In this document: in pieces, positions 1-7,278 of the stretch
Numbering within the stretch: position 1 is the first letter of the stretch
How the letters are laid out: the number at the start of each line of letters is the position of its first letter
Made by a program: the position numbers and the translations under genes
The notes under the pieces: model-generated
The model's database searches: none
What the model saw: only the letters and a program-made list of their open reading frames with translations
What the model was told of the DNA's origin: nothing
From: Oxalobacteraceae bacterium
GTDB taxonomy: Bacteria > Pseudomonadota > Gammaproteobacteria > Burkholderiales > Burkholderiaceae_D
DNA length: 7,780 nucleotides
Direction: 5' to 3'
Assembly (NCBI GenBank): GCA_003132085.1
Contig: PKWO01000259.1
Location: 1,217-8,996 of the forward strand

Positions 1-2
1 CA

Positions 3-530
3 ATCCCGTCGCGCGTCGATAATCCGATACACGGTGTGGTCGAGATTCTATCCAGGGAACTTGCAGGCGCGGAACCTGGCCGTCAGACGGTACTAGACCG
101 GTTGTTGGACGTTTTGGTGGTCCTTGGACTTCGAACCGGACTCGCAAGCAGCGCAAATGCGCCCGCGTGGTTTCGCGGCGCTTCTGACTCGCGCCTGTCG
201 CGAGCCTTGCAGGCAATGCATGAGGACACTTGCAAATCGTGGACTGTTGAAGAACTGGCAAAGCTGAGCAATATGTCCCGCGCCACATTTGCGCGTGTAT
301 TCCAGGAAGTTCTTGGAGGCACGCCAATAAAGTACCTCACCGACTGGCGAATGACCGTTGCGCGCGACCTTCTGCGAACTCACGAAATTCCGCTAATTGA
401 TGTTGCTGAGCGAGTTGGCTACTCGTCTTTGTATGCATTTGCAACTGCCTTCCGGCGCATTCATGGGCAGCCTCCTGGGCGGTGGCGGCAGTGCGAATTG
501 GCCCCCGTCGAAGGAACGCTGGCCCACTAG
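3..530 (+). CDS. AraC-family transcriptional regulator, C-terminal part (5' end outside window)
   Basis: This is a cytoplasmic DNA-binding regulator of the AraC/XylS family. The frame is open from base 3 of the window with no in-frame stop, so the GTG at 36 is probably internal and the true start lies upstream. The visible 175 residues begin with the end of a cupin-type sensor domain (the LLDRLLDVLVVLGLR segment is typical of the cupin_6 subgroup). Two helix-turn-helix motifs follow: WTVEELAKLSNMSRATFARVF for the first, and IPLIDVAERVGYSSLYAFA with the FRRIHGQPPGRWR tail for the second. The protein ends normally at TAG 528-530. It lies outside the island, so it is host flanking sequence, convergent with the minus-strand genes. 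Its target and ligand cannot be read from the sequence. The family call is firm. Confidence 0.9.
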   Translation: MPSRVDNPIHGVVEILSRELAGAEPGRQTVLDRLLDVLVVLGLRTGLASSANAPAWFRGASDSRLSRALQAMHEDTCKSWTVEELAKLSNMSRATFARVFQEVLGGTPIKYLTDWRMTVARDLLRTHEIPLIDVAERVGYSSLYAFATAFRRIHGQPPGRWRQCELAPVEGTLAH

Positions 531-895
531 TGTTAGCGCCGATTGAATATTGAGTAGCCGCTATCAGTCAGTCTGAAGCAGGTATTTACGGTAGAAAATC
601 GAGGTGGTGAGAGCAGCCAAGCCCGCAGCTTTTTATGTGTTCTCCGCTCTCTGAATCGGGGCGGTTTCCTTTCCCTACCAATGCTAAAATGAAACCGATT
701 GATTGGTCCGCGTGTAATGTATTGATTTATATGGGAATAATTTCCGGCCTTTGCGGACTTCGGCCAATTTGAAAACGGAGAGTCGGGGAGAATAATGGCC
801 TGGAGAGAGCAAAAACGGCCATTTTTGAGGTGAGACCGCGAAGCCCGGAGTCCGCAAGAACCCTCCGGAACCCTCGCAGGCACGCGGGTGTAGGC
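531..895. other. Intergenic host sequence without a convincing gene
   Basis: The open frames here overlap one another on the minus strand, have no family signature and read as low-information translation, so I see no gene. Three weak inverted repeats are present: CGGTTTC 662-668 with GAAACCG 691-697; an imperfect 15-base pair at 751-765 with 843-857; and AATGGCC 794-800 with GGCCATT 817-823. The last is followed by five T on the + strand and could be a weak terminator for transcription coming from the AraC-type gene, though it lies some 260 bases past the stop codon. Confidence 0.45.
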
Positions 896-930
896 AAAAA
901 AATACCAACAGCATACGCGGTTGGTATTTT
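896..930 (-). terminator. Rho-independent terminator, probably the displaced ssrA terminator
   Basis: An 11-bp perfect stem (899-909 AAAATACCAAC with 920-930 GTTGGTATTTT) encloses a 10-nt loop. Read on the minus strand it ends in seven T (896-902), whereas the + strand reading ends in only four, so it works best for minus-strand transcripts. It starts 4 bases beyond the CCA of the distal att copy (935-956). In an uninterrupted chromosome it would directly follow the ssrA 3' end. The terminator is seen in the sequence; its former ownership by ssrA is inference. Confidence 0.75.
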
Positions 931-934
931 GTAA

Positions 935-956
935 TGGTGGGGCGGCGGCAATCGAA
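935..956. repeat. Distal att site (copy of the ssrA 3' end)
   Basis: Aligned with 7441-7463, this segment matches at 21 of 23 columns, with one missing A (after 940) and one G-to-C change (at 949). It carries TGGTGG, the complement of the CCA end plus adjacent acceptor bases, then GGCGGCGG and AATCGAA. No other tmRNA sequence follows on the right, as expected for a duplicated integration core. The two differences suggest drift since insertion, or an attP core that was never identical. Confidence 0.75.
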
Positions 957-1010
957 TAACAGGCTAAAACCGTTGTAAACAGGCGGTTTGTGTCATTCGA
1001 ATATTTTTAG

Positions 1011-1030
1011 TTACCGTCAAACTTACCGTC
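1011..1030 (+). repeat. Two TTACCGTC direct repeats, putative integrase arm-binding sites
   Basis: TTACCGTC occurs at 1011-1018 and 1023-1030, a 12-base period, each followed by AA. The same octamer occurs four times beside the integrase at the other end of the island (7279-7337). Paired short repeats inside both att cores are the usual design of arm-type sites bound by the N-terminal domain of tyrosine integrases. Binding is inferred. Confidence 0.6.
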
Positions 1031-1229
1031 AATAAATTATGTCACACGGGTTCAATTCCGAGTTTTGAATATTTCTTGCGCTTACTCACTCCAAAATAGC
1101 GCGAAAATTTTTAGCTATCCGTGTTGTATTGCCGGGTAGCCAATTTGTCGATTCGCCTATTAGAAAAATCACCTGATTGGTTTGAATGCCGGGATCATCA
1201 TTGATCTCGAAACGTCTGAAATCAATATA

Positions 1230-4200
1230 TCATCCCTTTTTTGCCATCTTCTTGCCTGGACTCTTCATGCCAAGAACTGTGCGTATTCCATCCCATCTGA
1301 CATCGAAGCCCAACCTGTGATGTAGTTTTTCAACAGGGTCTACTAGTGACACCAATTCCTGGTCGGACCAAACGGTCTTTGCATGATAAGCAACGAAAAA
1401 GCAAGCGCTTTTGTCATAATTTTCATAGCGTGCTTCACGTGACTCTAAGTTGCCTGAGGCGCCAAACCGCTCGCGCACTTTCAACGCTTTAGCCTTTGTA
1501 AGCTTTGGCGTCCAGAAATCACGGTCAATGCCAATTTGACAACTCAGTGCAAAGGCGGCGAGGGCTCCCTCTCGACAGTCGCTGTCCTTTAACCAGTTAA
1601 GTAAGAATTTGTCCAAGAGTGCGACAGTTACCTGACTCGGTGATTTAAGGCGCCGACGCGTATTGATCCATACCCAAGTTGCAATACTCCAAATTACGCC
1701 GTGTGGATGAAATAGATGCGGCTCAACCAAGTCAATCGGGATGACTTCAGCGATTATTGCATCGTCTTCGCGTTTTGTGCGCGAATGATTCCACAACATT
1801 CCCATACAAATCAGGAGTCCGCGGCCAATCTCTTCGTCAATGGCGCTTTGAAGCAACGAACTGACTTCCCCTTTCCCTTGTTCACCAGCCCAATAACCGA
1901 ATGGTTTCTGATACTCGGCGATACCCGCACAATTATTCATCAACCAAGATTCCTTTGGCCATTGCTTAGATATGAGAAGCTCCCACGCTTGGTTATATAG
2001 CTCCCGTCCATACGGACCTCGACAAAGTGCTTCCCAATCATCACCAGATTTGCAGCCATGTGCAAAAAATGCAATCAGCTGCAGTGCGGAGGAAAGTGTT
2101 TCCGGCGAAGCTTCTGCTTCCTCAATGAAACATTGAACTAAACGTCCTGCAGGGCCGGGCAACTTTTTGTCTCCCGCGACTATATTCTCTTCAACGGAAT
2201 CACCAGTCTCCACTTTTGAACGCAAGCTATTCCCTTTTGAAATCAGCTCGACTAGCAATGGTTCCGCTCGTTTTCGAGCCAACACTGCCACCATCGGAAT
2301 TACTTCCTTCCACTCTTCCGCCAACAAATAACTTGCCAAAGGGGTCAAGACGGTATCGTCTTGTTGATACTGCTTGTAATGCCCCTCGGTTGCTGCAACT
2401 GCCGTCAAATACTCTTGAAAGGTCAAGTGCCGAAATTGGTAGAACGGGACTGTACGACCATCCTCCATTTGGTGCCCGGCTTCTAGCAATAAGCTCGATC
2501 TCAGTTCAACACGCTTCAAGAAATTGTGTGGACTATCTCTTGCGTAGCGCCTGATGTTTGGATGTCTCTCGCGTGCCTCTTCAAGCAACGCCAAAAGTTC
2601 ATTTTCGGTAGCGGTTTGCTTCCCCATGCACATAAGCTGAAAAGCGACGTACGCGAGTTGCGGTACCGCCTCTTTCGCATTTAGCGGGTCATGGCCCTTT
2701 ATGTTCCATGTATCAAGCAAGACATCAACAGCGCGCCCATATAAACTGACCCGATCAGGGGGCAACCCTCCAGCGCCATGCTTCACAACAAGCAACATCG
2801 TTAACAGCAAAGGGTTCTCCGCAAGACGACGTAACGAGTCGTTTCTTAAAAGTATTTGCGCAACTTCCTGCCCCTCCGCAATAGCTGCTGGAGTATCCCC
2901 GGTCATAAGGCGGTGCCAATAACCGCATAGCAATGAGATTGCATCTTCAGCCAAAGGTGCAAGCCGCCAGCGCTCGCAGAAGCGGGCAAGCGAAGGGGCA
3001 ACCAAATTAAAACCTGCCTCTCGACTTGTTATTACAATCCGTATGTGCCTGTATTCTTCCAAAAAGGACTCAAGGTGTTCAACGAATGTGGTTCGATCAG
3101 CATCGTTATGAATTTCATCCAGCCCATCAACAAGCAACAACACGTGGCCCTTCTTTAAGATCGGCACCAATGCGTCAGAAAGCCCGGCCAAATTGGATTG
3201 GCCGGTTATGTCACCAATATTCTTTAGCAAGGTTTTTATCGGCAACCGGATGTGATCACGCCACTCGCGACAGCGGATTAATACCGGCAGCAACTTGAGG
3301 TCCGGTAGCTCATCAGTGCTCGCGCTACGACGTGAAGGTTCTGCATAGGCAACCGCAAGGCGCTTCAAAAGCAACGTCTTGCCGCCACCAGGCAACGCCA
3401 ATAGTGCCAATCGCTTGTGGCCTGCGAGAACCTTTCCGAAAGGCATCACTCCCTTGTTTTCTTTGTTCCATTTTTCAAGCTTCGCTGCGCTATCCGGATC
3501 GCTTGGTGAAAATTCTGGCGGGCAAGCAGAAACGTCAAGTGGAACAAATAGTCGTTCCAAGTCGAACTTACGTTGCCTCGTATCCATATCCGCGCTGACA
3601 CCTTCAATGGTCATTTGTCCGCAGTCGCGGAGCAAGAAATAGCGATATCTTTCAAGAACAATGTTTGACTCAGAAGAGACTGAAACCATTTTCTTGGTTG
3701 GCTTTTTGGACGTCGTCAAGGGGAAGTGCTTGAGCAGAAATTCGGCAAGGTCATCATGCGCATCGCCGTAGCTCAATGGTTCAACGAAGCCCGACCAGGC
3801 TGGATCGGCGTTTCGTCCGGCCACTTCATCTTCTCGCGTTAACGCAATGTGCTGTGGTGTCAGCGCCTGTAGCTTCGTTCGCAGCCACTTGATGAGAGCA
3901 GAAAAATTTGGATCCGCCAGCGTATCGCCGCATCCAATGAACAGTAGATGATTGAATACAGCAAGATTTCTTTGAAATAGATCACGCACCTCATTGGTTT
4001 GCGTGGTTTCATAGTCTCGAATGCCAAGTATGCAGGAACTCGGCGTATCCCAAGACCCATGTAAGTGAAGAATTGCCGGATGCTCCCTTTGTATCCAAGA
4101 CATCACTTTTTTCGTCTCTGAAACCTGTAGCGCGGGTAATCCAGTAACTCTTTCTAAGAGTGGGTCGTAGTTAAGTGTGCACAACGGAATGCCCAACGCA

Positions 4201-4613
4201 ACAAGGGTCTTCAGTGCAATACTCAAGCGCTGATTGCTGGGCTGCACCGAACTGAATACTTCTTCCAGCCATCGACCATAAATTTGATCCCCCGGTGCGC
4301 CGAGCTTACGTCCCATGAACTCAGCAGCACCCAGCAGTTCATCCATGTCAGTTGAAGCCAGTTGACTACTCCATGCTGTCAACTGCGCTTCTGAGATGCG
4401 TCCCTTTCTTTTTGCATAGTCAAACCCGTTCTTGATGAGTCCACTCCACGAAGGTATTACACCGTTGGTCAGACTCATGCTCACGCCAGCCCCCACCACC
4501 ACAACGAGTTTTCCTTGTCGTGCAGACTCAACAATTCTTTGCATCGGGTCTGAAGTTAACTTCGCCACACGATTCGGCCCTTTTGTTACAGCTGTCTTTG
4601 ATTTTGTGACCAC
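1230..4613 (-). CDS. SIR2-NACHT NTPase, predicted NLR-like anti-phage defence protein
   Basis: This is a 1127-residue cytoplasmic protein. Residues ~25-300 form a SIR2-like domain: GAGVS at 41-45, LNYD at 147-150 (Asn148), HLHG at 183-186 and GCGDTLADP at 227-235. Residues ~318-361 form the linker usual before bacterial NACHT modules (YRYFLLRDCGQMTIEG, then FDLERLFVPL). The NACHT ATPase follows: Walker A ALPGGGKT 406-413 (Lys412), Walker B LLLVDGLDE 492-500, sensor ITSR 528-531, and FRHLTFQEYL 727-736. Residues ~745-1127 are helical-looking with no domain I recognise and probably sense the trigger. In related systems the SIR2 domain destroys NAD+ after phage sensing, killing or arresting the cell; that role is inferred here. 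The GTG start is backed by GGAG 6 bases upstream (4620-4623). It is the only clearly intact cargo gene. Relatives include SIR2-STAND (Avs5-like) and bNACHT proteins. Confidence 0.88.
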   Translation of the reverse strand: MVTKSKTAVTKGPNRVAKLTSDPMQRIVESARQGKLVVVVGAGVSMSLTNGVIPSWSGLIKNGFDYAKRKGRISEAQLTAWSSQLASTDMDELLGAAEFMGRKLGAPGDQIYGRWLEEVFSSVQPSNQRLSIALKTLVALGIPLCTLNYDPLLERVTGLPALQVSETKKVMSWIQREHPAILHLHGSWDTPSSCILGIRDYETTQTNEVRDLFQRNLAVFNHLLFIGCGDTLADPNFSALIKWLRTKLQALTPQHIALTREDEVAGRNADPAWSGFVEPLSYGDAHDDLAEFLLKHFPLTTSKKPTKKMVSVSSESNIVLERYRYFLLRDCGQMTIEGVSADMDTRQRKFDLERLFVPLDVSACPPEFSPSDPDSAAKLEKWNKENKGVMPFGKVLAGHKRLALLALPGGGKTLLLKRLAVAYAEPSRRSASTDELPDLKLLPVLIRCREWRDHIRLPIKTLLKNIGDITGQSNLAGLSDALVPILKKGHVLLLVDGLDEIHNDADRTTFVEHLESFLEEYRHIRIVITSREAGFNLVAPSLARFCERWRLAPLAEDAISLLCGYWHRLMTGDTPAAIAEGQEVAQILLRNDSLRRLAENPLLLTMLLVVKHGAGGLPPDRVSLYGRAVDVLLDTWNIKGHDPLNAKEAVPQLAYVAFQLMCMGKQTATENELLALLEEARERHPNIRRYARDSPHNFLKRVELRSSLLLEAGHQMEDGRTVPFYQFRHLTFQEYLTAVAATEGHYKQYQQDDTVLTPLASYLLAEEWKEVIPMVAVLARKRAEPLLVELISKGNSLRSKVETGDSVEENIVAGDKKLPGPAGRLVQCFIEEAEASPETLSSALQLIAFFAHGCKSGDDWEALCRGPYGRELYNQAWELLISKQWPKESWLMNNCAGIAEYQKPFGYWAGEQGKGEVSSLLQSAIDEEIGRGLLICMGMLWNHSRTKREDDAIIAEVIPIDLVEPHLFHPHGVIWSIATWVWINTRRRLKSPSQVTVALLDKFLLNWLKDSDCREGALAAFALSCQIGIDRDFWTPKLTKAKALKVRERFGASGNLESREARYENYDKSACFFVAYHAKTVWSDQELVSLVDPVEKLHHRLGFDVRWDGIRTVLGMKSPGKKMAKKG

Positions 4614-4619
4614 TGTTTT

Positions 4620-4623
4620 CTCC
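4620..4623 (-). promoter_or_regulatory. Ribosome binding site for the SIR2-NACHT gene
   Basis: GGAG on the minus strand lies 6 bases before the GTG codon at 4611-4613. It decides in favour of this GTG as start, since the reading frame otherwise offers no ATG until Met24. Confidence 0.6.
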
Positions 4624-4697
4624 GCGTTTTAAAATTGGCGTGATGCCCTATTGTCAGCTAAAGAATTTCAACCAAGTTCGAATACTTTGATCCACGC

Positions 4698-5015
4698 CTA
4701 ACGCGTTGAACAACATGGTGATGCTTGCCAACGCTGCTGCTGTTGCACCTGTTGAATACCGTCGCGCATAGTGTGTTTGTCGTTCTTGGCTTCGACGATG
4801 GCGAGCGGAACATCGGGCTTGAAAGAAAGAACGTAATCGGCATGACGGATGGTCTTGGTATTTCGTGCGCCCTTGCTGCTCCGCACGACGACTCGACCGG
4901 CAGTGTGGTTATCTTCTTCGCACAACTGCGTATGCGCACTCCACCCCGACGATTCGAGGGAAGGTGTGATGAATTTCGTGCAAATATTCGGTTCTGACCG
5001 GTTCTTCTTATCCAT
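4698..5015 (-). pseudogene. hsdR: hsdR remnant: N-terminal stump of a type I restriction endonuclease R subunit
   Basis: From ATG 5013-5015 the frame gives 105 residues. The first ~90 match the start of HsdR proteins: NICTKFITPSLESSGW, then the PD-(D/E)xK nuclease core with Asp60 (HADYVL), Glu75 and Lys77 (IVEAK), followed by the usual DGIQQ segment. An intact HsdR is roughly 800-1000 residues with a DEAD-type translocase; here similarity stops near residue 90 (about 4745), and a Gln-rich run and a stop follow. The motor domain is absent, so it cannot work as a restriction enzyme. No hsdM or hsdS is visible. The cut lies about 130 bases before the SIR2-NACHT start, so a deletion or replacement probably joined them. 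The frame extends upstream to 5159 without recognisable content, so the start is set by family alignment. Confidence 0.75.
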
Positions 5016-5272
5016 ACCCTGAAGCAAAGTGCCTTGGCTGTTATGGCGTTTGATTGTACCTGATGAACAACCGATTAAACGCGTACGGCTGGCCGGAAAT
5101 CGGAATTTTGATATTGCACGGTCATGCTCCCAAATACCGCAGATGGTTTTCGCAACCATTATTACAATCGGAAGCGCCTAAGCCGAGGGAAACCGTTTAC
5201 GCCGCGTTGCTATCTGTCAGCCTGAATTCACTCCAAAACTGAAAGCCGATAATGCTCATCGCATTGCAGATG
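5016..5272. other. Unassigned sequence between two gene remnants
   Basis: No frame here gives a family I know. On the minus strand one short frame ends in AMSIIGFQFWSEF and another, from ATG 5157-5159, runs without a stop into the hsdR remnant. Neither looks conserved by eye. This is probably scar sequence or the upstream region of the former hsdR; a TACAAT hexamer on the minus strand (5053-5058) could be its old -10 box, but no good -35 box accompanies it. Confidence 0.35.
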
Positions 5273-5524
5273 CCCTGCGCTCGATTTCTTGCCTGCGCGG
5301 CTCATTATGGAGGATAGGGATTCTTCGCCTGCACTGAGATATATGACCCGCCAGCGTTGCGATGTTCCCGCCATGCCATTGCGTTGCGCCCTGGCTTTGC
5401 CTTGGCCGTTTGCAAGCAGATAGGCGGCGTCGCCAGCGGCGGCGGGGTCGATCTGGCTGATTTCGTCCAGGATCAGCAAGCCATCATTGTGCAATGCCGC
5501 TAGGCCCTCCAACCCGTTAAGGGT
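5273..5524 (-). pseudogene. DUF927-family ATPase/helicase fragment
   Basis: About 84 residues in one frame match the middle of DUF927 proteins, P-loop ATPases found on islands and phage-like elements: NGLEGLAALHNDGLLILDE (a Walker B-like stretch), ISQIDPAAAGDAAYLLANGQ, GKARAQRNG, then RWRVIYLSAGE and AGKKSSAG. The upstream portion with the expected Walker A is missing, as is everything after AGKKSSAG, so it is a scrap cut at both ends. The open frame extends right to 5605 only because it runs as a shadow through the neighbouring gene. The family is recognised from its highly conserved wording; the borders are judged by eye to within about 10 bases. Confidence 0.75.
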
Positions 5525-6057
5525 ACGCCTTGCGTTTTTAGCCAGTTGACTACGCTCTCGTTGGTGGGGGCGGTGGTCGGGTCTGACGGGTCGTAGTGCC
5601 GCCAAAAGCGATTTGCTGCTAAGGCGAGTTTGCGGAGCAATTCGGTTTCATAGGTGCCCCACGGCCAATCCCGGCTCAATGGAAGAACAGCTTCATCTTG
5701 CCAAGGAAATTCAGGAGGTAGCGTATATCGAATTGACTTGGCCCATGCACCAAAAATTGAAGGTGCGATTTCGCTTTCTTCCAACCCTTCCGTGCTGATA
5801 GATACTGGCTTCAGGATACCGACACCTCCAATGCTACTTTTTGCAAGACTCAGTAGGTCATCAAACTCCTGTGGCCTCCGTGCAAATTGCCGATCGAGTT
5901 GGGGATTTCCAAATGCGGTAAATTGGTAAGGGTCAAGGTTGCACGCTAAGGCGACGGCATGCCAAAGCCTTATGCTTTTGAAGACTTTCCAATGACCCCA
6001 ATCAGGTTGAGAAGGTGCAAACGGATTTTGTGCGGCGGGCGATTCATTGTTTGTCAT
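5500..6057 (-). CDS. Small island hypothetical protein, C-terminus cut by a deletion
   Basis: The ATG at 6055-6057 lies 10 bases after the integrase stop codon, so the two genes were probably one transcription unit. The 185 residues have an N-terminal part with aromatic and Ala-rich helices (WKVFKSIRLWHAVALACNLD, 23-42) and, near the end, YDPSDPTTAPTNESVVNWLK (155-174). The latter is characteristic of a family of uncharacterised proteins encoded next to integrases on proteobacterial islands. In that family the chain usually goes on with a conserved helix after the WLxxxGV segment. Here the frame reads PLTGWRA and stops inside the DUF927 fragment, so the last ~8 residues come from foreign sequence. 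No enzyme motif is visible. Its function is unknown, and whether the shortened protein is made is uncertain. Confidence 0.6.
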   Translation of the reverse strand: MTNNESPAAQNPFAPSQPDWGHWKVFKSIRLWHAVALACNLDPYQFTAFGNPQLDRQFARRPQEFDDLLSLAKSSIGGVGILKPVSISTEGLEESEIAPSIFGAWAKSIRYTLPPEFPWQDEAVLPLSRDWPWGTYETELLRKLALAANRFWRHYDPSDPTTAPTNESVVNWLKTQGVPLTGWRA

Positions 6058-6067
6058 CGAAATTTCT

Positions 6068-7278
6068 TTATGCTGCGCTAATCAGCGGAACAATATCCGC
6101 GCCGGTTTTCAGCTTGTCCAAATAATCGGACCAGTCCTGCATCATCTTCCGTCGTTCTGGTAAATGCGCCGTGCGATTATAGGCCCGTCCATTGGGATCT
6201 TTTACCGCATGGGCAAGCTGGTGTTCGATATAGTCGGGGCGAAAACCGAGAACTTCATCAAGAATTGTGCGCGCCATTGCCCGGAAGCCTGCCCGCTCAT
6301 CTCGTCTTTTTCGATGCCCATGCGCCGCATGGCCGCGAGGATTGCGTTATCGCTCATTGGCCGACCGTTGGTGCGCGCTCCGGGGAACACATAGCGCCCA
6401 TCGCCGCTAAGGGCGCGCAGATCGGTCAGAATTTCAATCGCCTGCCTTGAAAGCGGGACGATGTGCGGGGTATTGGTTTTTGTGACGATGTAACGCCATT
6501 CTCCCGCGTCGAGGTCAATATCCTTCCATTCGGCCTTTCGAAGCTCGCCAGGGCGGACAAATACCAACGGTGCAAGAAGCAACGCGTTGCGGACAATTTC
6601 GGACCCTGTATAGCCATCCATGGCGCGCAGCAATGCACCGACTTGTTTGGGTTCGGTAATGGCGGCGAAATGCTCGGATTTGAAAGGGGGGAGGGCGCCC
6701 TTCAGGTCGGCAGAGATATCACGCGTGGCGCGGCCCGTTGCAATTGCATAACGGAATACCTGTCCGCAATTCCCAAGCGCTCTATGCGCGGTCTCAAGCG
6801 CGCCACGGTCTTCAATCTTTCGGACTGCGGCCAGCAATTCGGGGGCGGTGAGTTCCGCGATGGCTTTGCCGCCAATCCAGGGGAAGATGTCGCGCTCGAA
6901 ACGCCGAATGATGCGGTCGCCGTGATCTTCGTTCCAAGTTTTGGAATATTTTGCATACCACTCGCGGGTGACAACTTCCAGGCTGTTTGCAGCACTTGCC
7001 GTTTTCGAAGCCTTGACCGACTTGCGATTTTCGCCAGGGTCAACGTCTGAGGCTAAAAGTTTCCGTGCATCATCACGACGCGAACGCGCATCCTTCAAGC
7101 CAACATCTGGGTAAACGCCCATCGAAAGGGTTTTGCGCTTTCCCATGTAACGATAATCAAGCCGCCACCAGCGGGAACCATTGGGATTGAGCAATAGATA
7201 TAAACCGCCACCATCGGTCATTTTGATGGGTTTTTCGGTGGGGTTCGAGTTGCGAATTGAGGTGTCGGTAAGTGGCAT
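6068..7278 (-). pseudogene. int: P4-type tyrosine integrase disrupted by a one-base frameshift
   Basis: Read across the shift this would be a ~403-residue site-specific recombinase, normal length for P4-type island integrases. The N-terminal arm-binding domain (DUF4102) spans about residues 1-90 (MTDGGGLYLLLNPNGSRWWR), with the core-binding domain at ~100-200. The catalytic domain has Arg242 (VRPGELRKAEW) and Lys267 (TKTNTPHIVPLS). After EMSG (326-329) the frame turns to QASGQW and ends at 6202. The +1-shifted frame supplies GFRAMARTILDEVLG, HQLAHAV and the Tyr nucleophile in AYNRTAHLPERR, to TAA 6068-6070. One base is missing between 6289 and 6290, exactly in the His codon of HGFR. The start ATG (7276-7278) directly follows a TTACCGTC site and has only a weak GAG-type ribosome site. 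Its target is inferred to be the adjacent ssrA 3' end. A sequencing error remains possible. Confidence 0.9.

Noticed and set aside
36..530. GTG at 36 as the start of the AraC-type gene
   Set aside because: The frame is open upstream to the window edge and continues with plausible domain sequence, so the gene most likely begins outside the window.
533..951. Three overlapping minus-strand frames (533-883, 684-914, 727-951)
   Set aside because: They overlap in different frames, show no family motif and run across the terminator hairpin or its flank.
1047..1062. tRNA T-arm-like sequence GGGTTCAATTCC near the left island end
   Set aside because: Only two or three stem pairs form and no acceptor, anticodon or CCA is nearby.
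1716..3642. Several plus-strand frames of 73-112 residues inside the NACHT gene
   Set aside because: They are antisense shadows of a clearly conserved minus-strand protein and have no recognisable content.
4628..4657. Promoter CTGACA-18-TTTAAA for the NACHT gene
   Set aside because: The hexamers are acceptable, but transcription would begin at or within the GGAG ribosome site, leaving no room for a leader.
1086..5238. Shared 11-mer TCACTCCAAAA at 1086-1096 and 5228-5238 as a junction repeat
   Set aside because: Several 11-base matches are expected by chance in a window this long, and the flanks do not match.
6202..6277. Separate small gene starting at MARTILDEVLG (6277)
   Set aside because: This is the integrase C-terminus in the shifted frame, with the catalytic His and Tyr motifs, not an independent gene.
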